In this document: positions 43,736 to 52,290 of the stretch, in pieces | Position numbering within the stretch: the first letter of the stretch is position 1 | How the letters are laid out: the number at the start of each line of letters is the position of its first letter | Source of the DNA: Gallaecimonas mangrovi | GTDB taxonomy: Bacteria > Pseudomonadota > Gammaproteobacteria > Enterobacterales > Gallaecimonadaceae | DNA length: 64,000 bases | Reading direction: 5' to 3' | Assembly (NCBI RefSeq): GCF_003367375.1 | Contig: NZ_CP031416.1 | Location: forward strand, 3,665,501-3,729,500 | Translations under genes and position numbers: made by a program | Notes under the pieces: model-generated | The model's input: the letters and a program-made list of their open reading frames with translations, nothing else | Told to the model about the DNA's origin: nothing | Database searches by the model: none

Positions 43736-43920
43736 TGAAACTCGACCTGCTGCTGGCCCTGGTCTCGCAACTGGTGCTGATCCTGGTGCTGTTGGCGGTG
43801 ACCATCAAGGCCCAGGCTTGGCTGTTGGTGGGCTTGGCGCTGTGGCTGCTGGTATCAGTGCTGCAACTTGGGTGGCGGATCTACGCAACCGAAAAGGGAA
43901 AAGAAGATGGCCACCAATAA
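43735..43920 (+). CDS. Small two-helix membrane protein, holin candidate
   Basis: 61 residues with two membrane helices (about 4-22 and 25-50) and a short charged C-terminus. It sits between small and large terminase genes. The size and topology fit a class II holin, but no family is recognised. It overlaps the upstream stop by one base and the terminase gene by 14 bp. Confidence 0.6.
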   Translation: MKLDLLLALVSQLVLILVLLAVTIKAQAWLLVGLALWLLVSVLQLGWRIYATEKGKEDGHQ

Positions 43921-45559
43921 GCTACATCTCACTGCCACCAGCCAGCCACGCAAAATTAACCTGGCCGAAGAGCTGGAGCTGGCTGGGGTGGAGGTGCCAG
44001 AGGACATGGCCGCCGCCCAACCGGCCAACGAGCCGGTTTTTTTACCCTACCAGCAGCGCTGGTTCGAGGACGAATCCCAGGTGATGATCGCCGAGAAGTC
44101 ACGCCGCACCGGCCTGACTTGGGCCGAGGCGGGGCGCAATGTGATCAACGCCGCCAAGCCGCGCCGCCGGGGCGGCTGCAATACGTTTTACGTTGGCAGC
44201 AAAAAAGAGATGGCACTGGAATACATCGCCGCTGCCGCGCTCTTTGCCAAGGCATTCAACAGCCTGGCCGAAGCCGATGTGTACGAGCAAACTTTTTGGG
44301 ACAGTGCCAAGAAAGAAGAGATCCTGACGTACATGATCCGCTTTCCCAAAACGGGGCGGAAAATTCAGGCGCTCAGCTCTCGCCCGTCAAACCTTCGCGG
44401 CCTGCAAGGGGATGTGGTTATCGATGAGGCCGCATTCCATGAAAGCCTCGAAGAACTACTAAAAGCCGCCCTGGCTCTCACCATGTGGGGTAACAAGGTA
44501 CGGCTTATCAGCACCCACAATGGCGTTGATAACCCCTTTAACACCTACATCAACGACGCCCGCGAAGGCCGCAAAGACTACAGCGTACACCGCATCACCT
44601 TGGACGATGCCATCAAGGATGGGCTCTATAAGCGCATCTGCTACGTCACCGGCCAAGAGTGGACCCTGTCGGGCGAGGTGAAATGGCGGGAAAACCTTTA
44701 CAAGAACGCTCCCAACAGCGAGTGCGCCGACGAAGAGTACGGTTGTGTGCCCCGCAAGTCGGGCGGTAGTTACATCAGCCGGGTGCTGATAGAAGCCGCC
44801 ATGGTTGCTGACCATTCCGTGCCAGTGCTGCGCTTTGAGGCCCCCGATGACTTCATGGGCTGGACGCCAACCATGCGTGAGGCCTCGGTGAAAGACTGGT
44901 GCGAGCAGCTCTTGGAACCGCTGCTGGCCGCGCTCAACCCAGAGCACCGCCACAGCTTTGGCGAGGACTTTGCCCGGCGTGGCGACTTAACCGTATTTGT
45001 GCCGCTTGCCATTAAACCAGACCTTCGCAAGCGGGTGCCCTTTGCCGTTGAGCTGCGCAACGTAACCTACGAGCAGCAGCGCCAGGTGATGTTCTACATC
45101 TGCGACCGCCTGCCGCGCCTAATGGGCTTGGCTTTCGATGCCACCGGCAACGGCGGTTATCTCGCCGAGCAAGCGGCGCTCAAATACGGCATTGAAATGG
45201 TCGACCAGGTAAACCTTAGCCAAGCCTGGTACCACGAATGGATGCCCAAGCTTAAAGGCGAGTTTGAAGCCTTCAACCTGGAGCTACCGCGCCACCAGTC
45301 GGTGCTTGATGACGTGCAGCACATCAAGCTGGTAAACGGCATTCCCGGCATCGACAAGGGCCGTAAAGACGATGTGCAAGCCAAGGGCAAAGGTAAGCGC
45401 CATGGCGATTTTGCCGTGGGCCTTTGTATGGCCGTGCGCGCCTCTTACATGGACGGGGGCACCATCGAATTTACCGCACTACCCGCATCAGCCAGCCGGT
45501 GGGATGAAACCAGCCCACAGGCCAGTGATGACTACGTATCAATCAAAGGGGGCTGGTAA
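43907..45559 (+). CDS. Terminase large subunit (Mu gp28-like)
   Basis: 550 residues from ATG 43907. The packaging ATPase has a Walker-A-like EKSRRTGLTW (63-72) and Walker B VVIDEA (170-175). A C-terminal nuclease domain contains GEDFARRGDLTVFVPLA and LAFDATGNGGYLAEQA. It pumps DNA headful-wise into the prohead and trims host-phage junctions. The stop overlaps the portal start by one base. Confidence 0.93.
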   Translation: MATNKLHLTATSQPRKINLAEELELAGVEVPEDMAAAQPANEPVFLPYQQRWFEDESQVMIAEKSRRTGLTWAEAGRNVINAAKPRRRGGCNTFYVGSKKEMALEYIAAAALFAKAFNSLAEADVYEQTFWDSAKKEEILTYMIRFPKTGRKIQALSSRPSNLRGLQGDVVIDEAAFHESLEELLKAALALTMWGNKVRLISTHNGVDNPFNTYINDAREGRKDYSVHRITLDDAIKDGLYKRICYVTGQEWTLSGEVKWRENLYKNAPNSECADEEYGCVPRKSGGSYISRVLIEAAMVADHSVPVLRFEAPDDFMGWTPTMREASVKDWCEQLLEPLLAALNPEHRHSFGEDFARRGDLTVFVPLAIKPDLRKRVPFAVELRNVTYEQQRQVMFYICDRLPRLMGLAFDATGNGGYLAEQAALKYGIEMVDQVNLSQAWYHEWMPKLKGEFEAFNLELPRHQSVLDDVQHIKLVNGIPGIDKGRKDDVQAKGKGKRHGDFAVGLCMAVRASYMDGGTIEFTALPASASRWDETSPQASDDYVSIKGGW

Positions 45560-47313
45560 TGTCCATCGACAAAATCAAGGCCCGCCTGGGCCGCAATAGC
45601 CAGGCACTGACAACCCAGCAGACCGACACCGCCCAGGTTGGCTTTGTGCGCCGTGAGTGGGTAGAGCACCCCACCAGTGGCCTGACCCCTGCGCGGTTGG
45701 CCGAGATCATGCGTGATGCTGAAATAGGCCGCCTGACAGACCAGCTAGACCTGGCCGACGATATCGAGGAAAAAGACGCCCATGTGATGGCGGAGCTGGC
45801 CAAGCGCAAGAACGCGCTGCTGGGTAAAAACTGGCTGATTAAGACCCCACCCAATGCTAGCGATGCAGAGCAGCGCGATGCCGACATGGTGAACGAGGTA
45901 CTGAACTCGCTACCCGAGTTTGAAGACCTCGTGCTCGATATGGGCGATGCGATCCTGCGCGGCATGAACAACAGCCAGATCACCTGGGCTCGCGATGGCC
46001 AGCTGTATTACCCGGCCAAACTAGAGACCATTCCGGCGCGGCGCTTTACCGTTGACGAAGACAATCCCAACACCGTGCTGCTACGCCTTGATGGTGGCCT
46101 GTCTGCCCCGCTGTGGAAGTGGGGCTGGGTGCAACATAGCCACAAAGCCAAGAGCGGCTACATCGCCCGCGCCGGGCTTATCCGGGTGCTTGCCTGGCCG
46201 TTCCTGTTTAAGAACTACAGCGTGCGGGACTTGGCCGAATTCCTGGAGATTTACGGCCTGCCGCTGCGCCTGGGTAAATACCCCACTGGCGCTAGCGACA
46301 CTGAAAAATCAACCCTGCTGCGGGCCATTATGAGCATTGGCCACAATGCCGGTGGCATCATCCCCAAGGGTATGGATATCGAGTTCCAGGAAGCGGCCAA
46401 GGGCGCCAGCGACCCCTACATGGCGATGATGGACTGGGCCGAACGTAGCCAGTCCAAGGCGATTTTGGGCGGCACGCTAACCAGCCAGGCGGATGGCAAG
46501 TCCAGCACCAACGCCCTGGGTAACGTGCACAACGAAGTGCGCGAAGAGCTGGTGGCGGCTGACCTTCGCCAAATTGCCAGCACCTTAACTCGCGACCTGG
46601 TGTTGCCGCTGCTTGAGCTGAACGGTAAGGGCGACTACCACAACCCACGCCGCCGCCTGCGCCTGGAGTTTGACACCCAGCAACCGGAGGACATGACCGC
46701 CTTTGCCGCAGCCTTACCGCCTCTTGTGCAGATGGGCACGAAGATCCCGGCCAACTGGGTTAACGACAAATTGAAAATCCCGGTCCCCAAAGACGGCGAG
46801 GCAGTATTGGGGATGGTGCAAACCAGCCTGCCTGGGCAAGAGGCTGCACCAGCAGGCAAGGCCGACTCAGTGCAACAAACAGCCCTGAATGGGGCGCAAA
46901 TCACCAGTTTGAGCGAAATCATCCAGCAGGTGCAAAGCGGCACACTCGACACCCAACGGGCCAAGGCGCTTATCAAGGCCGGGTTCCCCGCCATTGATGA
47001 CGCCGCCATCAACAACCTGTTGGGCCTGAATGCGGCAGTGCTGAGCTTTGCCGCCCTCAAAGCCCAGCCAAAGCCGCAAGACCAACTGGCCGGACTGACG
47101 GCAACACTGGCCAACAGCGCGGGGCGGCAACTGGACGATGACGTGGCCGCTATAGCCGCATTGGTCGACAAGGCCGAAAGCTGGGATGACGTAGAGCGGG
47201 CGCTCATAGAGGCATACAAAGACCAAGGAGCGGCGGCCCTTGCTGGCATCATGCAGCAGGCGATGGCTGCGGCGCAGCTTGCCGGGCGCTACGACGTGGA
47301 GCTGGGCAACTGA
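45559..47313 (+). CDS. Portal protein (DUF935, Mu gp29-like)
   Basis: 584 residues. The DUF935 portal of Mu-like phages: HPTSGLTPARLAEIMRDAEI near the start, WKWGWVQHSHKAKSGYIARA, and a C-terminal region rich in helices. It forms the dodecameric ring at the head vertex. TAATG and TGATGG junctions couple it to both neighbours. Confidence 0.92.
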   Translation: MSIDKIKARLGRNSQALTTQQTDTAQVGFVRREWVEHPTSGLTPARLAEIMRDAEIGRLTDQLDLADDIEEKDAHVMAELAKRKNALLGKNWLIKTPPNASDAEQRDADMVNEVLNSLPEFEDLVLDMGDAILRGMNNSQITWARDGQLYYPAKLETIPARRFTVDEDNPNTVLLRLDGGLSAPLWKWGWVQHSHKAKSGYIARAGLIRVLAWPFLFKNYSVRDLAEFLEIYGLPLRLGKYPTGASDTEKSTLLRAIMSIGHNAGGIIPKGMDIEFQEAAKGASDPYMAMMDWAERSQSKAILGGTLTSQADGKSSTNALGNVHNEVREELVAADLRQIASTLTRDLVLPLLELNGKGDYHNPRRRLRLEFDTQQPEDMTAFAAALPPLVQMGTKIPANWVNDKLKIPVPKDGEAVLGMVQTSLPGQEAAPAGKADSVQQTALNGAQITSLSEIIQQVQSGTLDTQRAKALIKAGFPAIDDAAINNLLGLNAAVLSFAALKAQPKPQDQLAGLTATLANSAGRQLDDDVAAIAALVDKAESWDDVERALIEAYKDQGAAALAGIMQQAMAAAQLAGRYDVELGN

Positions 47314-48503
47314 TGGCAGAGTACGGCGGTGTCCAGTTCCAGCAGGCCATTGACTGGTTCAAAGGCAAGCTCAATATGCCCACGGCGGCGTGGGATGACA
47401 TATGGGGCGCCATGCACACCCGCGCCTTTGTTGTAGCCGGTGCGCAAAAAGCCGATCTGTTAACCGACCTGCGCCGCGCCATGACCAGCGCAATTGAAGA
47501 TGGCACCACGTTAAACACCTTTAAAAGCCAGTTTAAAGACATCGTGGCCAAACACGGTTGGGAGCATACCGGCAACGCCGACTGGCGGGCGCGGATCATC
47601 TACGACACCAACCTGCGCCAAAGCTACAACGCTGGCCGCTGGCAGCAGCTGCAAAGCTTCGACTATTGGGAGTACCGCCACGGCAACAGCGAGAGCCCGC
47701 GCCCTGACCACCTCGCCTGGAATGGCAAGCTGTTGCCTAAAACCAGCGCGTGGTGGCGGACCCACTTCCCACAAAATGGCTGGGGCTGTACCTGCTTCGT
47801 GCGCGGCTATACCAGCGCCCAGGTAAAACGCCGGGGCTTAACGGTGGCCGATGAGCCGGCACTAGAAACCTGGGACTACACCAACAAGAAAACCGGTGAG
47901 GTGATCAAGGTGCCCAAGGGTATCGATGCCGGTTTTGACTACTCGCCCGGCGAAGCCACCTTTGGGCGCCAACTTTCGGATGATGCCATGGCCCAGTGGC
48001 AGGCTGCCAAGGGGGATGCCTGGCAGAGCCTTACTCCTGGGAACTGGCAAACTGCCGGGCGCCCCGAGAGGCTACCTGTGACCACGACAGACACCGCATT
48101 GGCTGAACGGGTGCAAAGCAAAGCCGAGCTGCTGTCGCTGACGAAAAATGTATTGGGCGGCGCGGAGCGGGTATTCGACAAAGCACCGGTACCGGTGTAC
48201 GTGAACGCTGAAACCTTGGCCGAGCATATCGATATTGCCCGCGCCCCAATGCTGCCCCTACTGCCGGAACTTATCGAGACCCCTGCCGAGGTCTGGGCCG
48301 CGTTTGAGCAACACAAAGGCACCGGCCAGGTACAACTGCGCTGGCGTTTTATCAGCATGGTCAAAGCCGGGAAATACCAGGGGCAGCTACTGGTGGCGCA
48401 GGTGGCCAGGGGAATGCTCGAAGCGTGGACCTTTATTCCGGTTAAGCAGCTTAACTACATCAACAAGCAGCGCCAGGGGATCTTGGTACACGGTGGGGAA
48501 TAG
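47313..48503 (+). CDS. Head morphogenesis protein (Mu gp30 / SPP1 gp7-like)
   Basis: 396 residues. The central DWRARIIYDTNLRQSYNAGR and RPDHLAWNGKLLP ... NGWGCTCFVRG segments are the Mu F / SPP1 gp7 head-morphogenesis signature. A minor head protein that binds the portal. The C-terminal part is more variable. Confidence 0.9.
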   Translation: MAEYGGVQFQQAIDWFKGKLNMPTAAWDDIWGAMHTRAFVVAGAQKADLLTDLRRAMTSAIEDGTTLNTFKSQFKDIVAKHGWEHTGNADWRARIIYDTNLRQSYNAGRWQQLQSFDYWEYRHGNSESPRPDHLAWNGKLLPKTSAWWRTHFPQNGWGCTCFVRGYTSAQVKRRGLTVADEPALETWDYTNKKTGEVIKVPKGIDAGFDYSPGEATFGRQLSDDAMAQWQAAKGDAWQSLTPGNWQTAGRPERLPVTTTDTALAERVQSKAELLSLTKNVLGGAERVFDKAPVPVYVNAETLAEHIDIARAPMLPLLPELIETPAEVWAAFEQHKGTGQVQLRWRFISMVKAGKYQGQLLVAQVARGMLEAWTFIPVKQLNYINKQRQGILVHGGE

Positions 48504-48602
48504 GATCTCGCAGCAGCGCCAGCACTGCGGACAACAGTTAGCGGGTATAGAGCTGGGCCTCACCCGTAACCACTTTAGTTCTTGAGGTAACAGTATGGCA
48601 GA

Positions 48603-48854
48603 TTAAAAGTGCGTTTTACCAGAGGCGATAACGTTTCCATCTAGGTCATATTTCTTCCAACCTTGGGTGGTACGTTGCGGAGGGTAAATGCTCATATGGT
48701 GGTATGAATGGTATCGAGCGACAACCTCTCCGCTTGGGGTAACTTCATCATAGTAATCGTCGTCGTTATCCATGCCTTTTTTTTGTGTTCTTTTGGTATC
48801 GCTTATAACCAGTGAGTTGCCTTCACCAATTTGCAGTTCTTCTGGATATGACAT
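48603..48854 (-). CDS. Reverse-strand small gene in the head module, probable moron (83 aa)
   Basis: Starts at ATG 48854 with GGAG 7 bp upstream. The product begins MSYPEELQIGEGNSLVISDT, has an acidic DDDYYDE stretch and ends with SIYPPQRTTQGWKKYDLDGN. No family recognised. It is the only gene transcribed leftward between repressor and window end, which indicates expression from the prophage state. It is AT-richer than its neighbours. Confidence 0.65.
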   Translation of the reverse strand: MSYPEELQIGEGNSLVISDTKRTQKKGMDNDDDYYDEVTPSGEVVARYHSYHHMSIYPPQRTTQGWKKYDLDGNVIASGKTHF

Positions 48855-48911
48855 TTCGGACTCCTGCCGTGTAATGGAGATAAAGTTATAACAAAGAATT
48901 GAGGTTATTAA

Positions 48912-49379
48912 ATGGCCGGTACTCATATCACCATCAGCCCGCAAGGGTTTGAGCAAGCAACCAATCTTTTTCATGAGCTAGCCAAGCGCGGCAATAACCT
49001 GGAACCGGCAATGGCTGCTATCGGCGAGTACCTGGTGGGCAGCAACCAGGACCGTATCGCGGCCGGAGTCGATGACGAAGGCAAAGCCTTTACGCCGCTG
49101 AGCAAGGTCACCAAAGAGCGCAAGGCCAAGAACAAAGACAAGGTGCTCATTGAGAATGGCTACCTCTTTAACCTGGTCTACCAGGCAACGGCAGATGCCA
49201 TGCAAATGGGTACCGATAGAGTGCAAGGCGCGATGCTCTATTACGGCGGCACACGGGACAAGTACCCCAGCCTGTGGGGTGACATTCCGGCAAGGCACTT
49301 TATCGGCATCAGCTCCGACGACAGGGACGAGGTGATGGCGATTATCAATGACTACCTCAGCGACGCTGAGAGCGCCTAA
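48912..49379 (+). CDS. Virion morphogenesis protein (Mu gpG-like)
   Basis: 155 residues. Starts MAGTHITISPQGFEQATNLF and contains the DRIAAGVDDEGKAFTPLS ... GTRDKYPSLWGDIPARHFIG pattern of the phage virion morphogenesis (gpG/gp31) family, which acts in head completion or tail joining. Ribosome site TTGAGG 8 bp upstream. Confidence 0.88.
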   Translation: MAGTHITISPQGFEQATNLFHELAKRGNNLEPAMAAIGEYLVGSNQDRIAAGVDDEGKAFTPLSKVTKERKAKNKDKVLIENGYLFNLVYQATADAMQMGTDRVQGAMLYYGGTRDKYPSLWGDIPARHFIGISSDDRDEVMAIINDYLSDAESA

Positions 49380-49481
49380 GAGGTGCTAGTGGCTACCGAG
49401 TTATGGACGAAAGGGCTTTAAACGCACACAGGGCGATTTGAAGCGGGTTTAAATCGGGTGTGTTGGTGGCTTGGCGTTGAC

Positions 49482-50432
49482 ATGAACCACTATATCTCTC
49501 AATATTTCGCGCGGAATTTAAACAAGGATGCCCCGGTGACGAATCCCTCTTCTTACAAGTTTGATATTGTCTACGACGCTCAGAATGGCGATTTCTCTAG
49601 ACATGTCATGAGTGCTAAACAGCTTGGTGAAGCTATAACGGCAATGTCTGGCCTGATTGAAGATGCCAGCGAATTGTTGAACCCACATGAAGAGGCTCCT
49701 GTAGTTCGTGTGACCGCACCGGCTAAAGAAGGGTCATTTGCTGTTAGCTTTGAGTTGGCTTGGATGACGGCTGGACATGCTATTGAGATTTTGCGCTACC
49801 TTGGGATCGGTGGTGTAGCATCCACTATCGTCGGTGGGTCACTTTGGGAGGTCAGCCGTAGACTTGGCGACAAGAACATTATCAATGTGGAAACCACGAA
49901 AGATAGCGACCAAGCGACTATCCAAGTTGATGGTGCAGATATCATGTGCGAAGAAAATGTCGCTCTGCTGGCAACCAACCCGAAAATTCGAGCACATATT
50001 GCCAAGTTGGTATCTGCTCCGTTGCAGGAAAAGAACGCTCCGGTATTCAAAATTGTTAGTGAACAGAACACGCTGGTGGAACTAAAAGACCAACAAGTGA
50101 CAGAACTGGTTCCCATGCCTCCCAGAACCAAGCTCGCCGACGATGTTTCAGTTGAATCGGTCAATGTTCGTTTTCCCCAGGTTAACTTCAACGGGCCTAA
50201 GGGCTGGAAGATGGAGCTGCACGGTAAGGAGCATACTGTCACTATGGATGATGAAGCCTTCCTAGAGCAGGTGAAAGCCAACGAAAAGAGCTTCAGCAAG
50301 GAAGACCTCTTTGAGGTGGATCTAGAAATTACCGAAGCGCACTACGCGCAGGCGAAGATAGCCAAAAAGACATCCTATGCTATCAAAAAGGTGACTCGGC
50401 ACAGGACCAGTAACGACCGCAAGATCATCTGA
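49482..50432 (+). CDS. Unknown 316-residue protein of a three-gene cassette
   Basis: Not recognised. An N-terminal domain (about 25-95) of alternating strands and a helix (RHVMSAKQLGEAITAMSGLI) is followed by a hydrophobic segment (about 98-120) that may cross or touch the membrane, then a long polar beta-rich C-terminal domain. It is AT-richer than neighbouring head genes. It stands between gpG and the protease gene, a spot without a gene in Mu, and 12 bp before two small membrane-protein genes on the same strand. Cargo/exclusion function is inference. Confidence 0.6.
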   Translation: MNHYISQYFARNLNKDAPVTNPSSYKFDIVYDAQNGDFSRHVMSAKQLGEAITAMSGLIEDASELLNPHEEAPVVRVTAPAKEGSFAVSFELAWMTAGHAIEILRYLGIGGVASTIVGGSLWEVSRRLGDKNIINVETTKDSDQATIQVDGADIMCEENVALLATNPKIRAHIAKLVSAPLQEKNAPVFKIVSEQNTLVELKDQQVTELVPMPPRTKLADDVSVESVNVRFPQVNFNGPKGWKMELHGKEHTVTMDDEAFLEQVKANEKSFSKEDLFEVDLEITEAHYAQAKIAKKTSYAIKKVTRHRTSNDRKII

Positions 50433-50444
50433 ATGGAGGTCTAG

Positions 50445-50696
50445 GTGGAAAATCAATGGATAGAAGGGATGCTGTGGATTGGCGTGCTGTTGTTGTTGCC
50501 AAGACTACTGACTGTGGTTCGTGTAGCTGCCAAGCAAATCATTTACCGCATATGGCCGGTTAGAGATGTGCGAATAGAGCATCGAGAAAACGGGCAGCTT
50601 ATTGGTTCGGTAGACATCAAGTTGGATAGCAAAGACCCCCTTGTCAGGCAATTGGCAACATTGCGTAAGGATGCAAGGGGGCGCCGACATGTCTGA
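50445..50696 (+). CDS. Small membrane protein of the cassette (83 aa)
   Basis: GTG start at 50445 with GGAGG 6 bp upstream. One N-terminal membrane helix (about 7-25, MLWIGVLLLLPRLLTVVRVA) is followed by a basic cytoplasmic part with beta-like character (VRIEHRENGQLIGSVDIKLD). Overlaps the next gene by 8 bp. No family recognised. Confidence 0.6.
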   Translation: MENQWIEGMLWIGVLLLLPRLLTVVRVAAKQIIYRIWPVRDVRIEHRENGQLIGSVDIKLDSKDPLVRQLATLRKDARGRRHV

Positions 50697-51087
50697 ACAA
50701 AAGCAGAGTAAAGGCTCGACTGCCGCATCCATTGGCGGAGTTGGTGGCATCGGTGTGATTTTAACGGCCATTTTAAATGGCATGGTAAAAGATGAGCAGT
50801 CGAAACTTGTTTTAGGAGCTGCCGTTCCTTTTGCTGCTGCCTTTTTGAATCATCTGTTAGCCATATTTATTGCATATTTTGGTGGTCTGACACCGGAACA
50901 AATTACCACTGCTGCACGCTTCAACAGAGATAAGAGAAGGCTCAAAAAAGCACTGCAGGATCCACTGCTTTCTGAAGAAGCAAAAAGGCAGGCCCAACAA
51001 GATTACGACCAAACAGTGTTAAATGAGGCCAATCTTGGCAAAACACTGCAGCCAGTTAAGCCAGCGCCAGGACAACCACGGCCATAA
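50689..51087 (+). CDS. Membrane protein of the cassette (132 aa)
   Basis: Two hydrophobic segments (about 11-31, glycine-rich, and 40-64) precede a charged helical tail with a Pro-rich end. Start ATG 50689 lies inside the previous gene with AGGGGG upstream. The product may insert in the inner membrane with a cytoplasmic tail. No family recognised. It ends 22 bp before the proposed late promoter. Confidence 0.6.
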   Translation: MSEQKQSKGSTAASIGGVGGIGVILTAILNGMVKDEQSKLVLGAAVPFAAAFLNHLLAIFIAYFGGLTPEQITTAARFNRDKRRLKKALQDPLLSEEAKRQAQQDYDQTVLNEANLGKTLQPVKPAPGQPRP

Positions 51088-51109
51088 AATAAAGCGTCAC
51101 TACTGTATT

Positions 51110-51132
51110 TTAAGCAACCCCTTACATCCCAC
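51110..51132 (+). promoter_or_regulatory. Candidate activator-dependent late promoter before the protease gene
   Basis: 23-bp motif 21/23 identical to 41378-41400, followed by TAAACC as a possible -10. It lies 28 bp before the protease start, the position of Mu PI. Confidence 0.6.
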
Positions 51133-51159
51133 CCCTAAACCCTCGGGCCATCATGGCCC

Positions 51160-52290
51160 ATGAAAAAACGCCCCTTTACAGCCGCTGTTGCGGCGCTCAG
51201 TAAACAGTCCAGCAATGTGGTGCTGGGCCTGGCGGCTTGCACCCTCTCCCAGCAAGGCAATGCCAGCGTTCAGTTGCTACCGGATGGGCCGTTCAAGGCT
51301 AAGGATGGCCGCCCTAATGATGTGCCTGGCGGCCAGTGGCTGCTTGATGCTGCCGCCTGGCAAATGCTGAAGGCTGATGCCGCCGAGCGTACCAACGATT
51401 ACCACTTCGACTACGAACACCAAACCCTGCGTACTGCCGACAACGGCCAGCCAGCCCCAGCTGCGGGCTGGATAAAACCGGCTGCGCTTCGCTATGAGCC
51501 GGGCCAGGGCCTATTTGCCGACAACGTGCAGTGGACCCCAAAAGCCGAGCAGATGATTGGCGACGGCGAGTACCGCTACATCAGTGCCGTATTTGCCTAC
51601 GACAAAGCCACCGGCAGGCCGCAGCAGCTGTTGCATGTGGCACTCACCAACAATCCTGCCGTTGACGGCATGAAGGCCATTGCCGCGCTCACCGCCCAAA
51701 CTCCCACCCTGCAACCACCACCAGGAGACAGTGCCATGAATGAGGCCCTGAAAAAGCTACTGGCGGCGCTTGGTATCAGCATTGATGGCGTTGACCTCAA
51801 TGATGCCGAAGCCGCCCAGGGGCTTGTTGATAAGGCCCTGAGTGCCATTAAAGGCATGACGGACCAAAGCGCCAGCGACAAGCAAGCCGTTGCTGACCTT
51901 ACCGCCAAGCTGGAAAGCGGCATCGACCATTCCCAGTACGTGCCCGTTGGCGTGTACCAGGAGCTGCTGGCCAAGCTCAAAGACACCGCCACCCATGCCG
52001 GTACCGCCGCCCTGACCGCTGCCATCGAGCAAGCCGAAAAGGAAGGCCGCATCTATGGCGCCAAAGACCGCGCTTGGCTGGAAGGTGTCGGTAAGAACCA
52101 GGGCCTGGCGGCACTGACCGCCCAGCTTGATGGCCGCCCGGCTATCGCCGCGCTCACCGCAACCCAAACCACTGCCAAGCCCCAGCATGATGATAAAGGC
52201 CTGGCTGCACTCACTGCCGAAGACAAAGAGGTGGCCAAGTTGCTTGGCATCACCGAGGAAGACTTCGCCAAGCAAAAAGGGGCTAAGTAA
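51160..52290 (+). CDS. Head maturation protease with scaffold (Mu gpI-like)
   Basis: 376 residues. The N-terminal half is the Mu-type protease (ASVQLLPDGPFKAKDGRPND, a conserved FDYEHQTL His, and GDGEYRYISAVFAYD). The C-terminal half is helical scaffold. It processes the scaffold and head proteins during prohead maturation. ATG 52290 of the major head gene overlaps its stop. Confidence 0.87.
   Translation: MKKRPFTAAVAALSKQSSNVVLGLAACTLSQQGNASVQLLPDGPFKAKDGRPNDVPGGQWLLDAAAWQMLKADAAERTNDYHFDYEHQTLRTADNGQPAPAAGWIKPAALRYEPGQGLFADNVQWTPKAEQMIGDGEYRYISAVFAYDKATGRPQQLLHVALTNNPAVDGMKAIAALTAQTPTLQPPPGDSAMNEALKKLLAALGISIDGVDLNDAEAAQGLVDKALSAIKGMTDQSASDKQAVADLTAKLESGIDHSQYVPVGVYQELLAKLKDTATHAGTAALTAAIEQAEKEGRIYGAKDRAWLEGVGKNQGLAALTAQLDGRPAIAALTATQTTAKPQHDDKGLAALTAEDKEVAKLLGITEEDFAKQKGAK
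51736..52290 (+). CDS. Nested scaffold protein from internal start (Mu gpZ-like)
   Basis: An in-frame ATG at 51736 has CAGGAGA 6-7 bp upstream, a strong ribosome site in the middle of the protease gene. It would give a 184-residue product that is exactly the scaffold part (MNEALKKLLAALGISIDGVD onward). Mu produces gpZ in just this way from within gene I. Confidence 0.6.
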   Translation: MNEALKKLLAALGISIDGVDLNDAEAAQGLVDKALSAIKGMTDQSASDKQAVADLTAKLESGIDHSQYVPVGVYQELLAKLKDTATHAGTAALTAAIEQAEKEGRIYGAKDRAWLEGVGKNQGLAALTAQLDGRPAIAALTATQTTAKPQHDDKGLAALTAEDKEVAKLLGITEEDFAKQKGAK

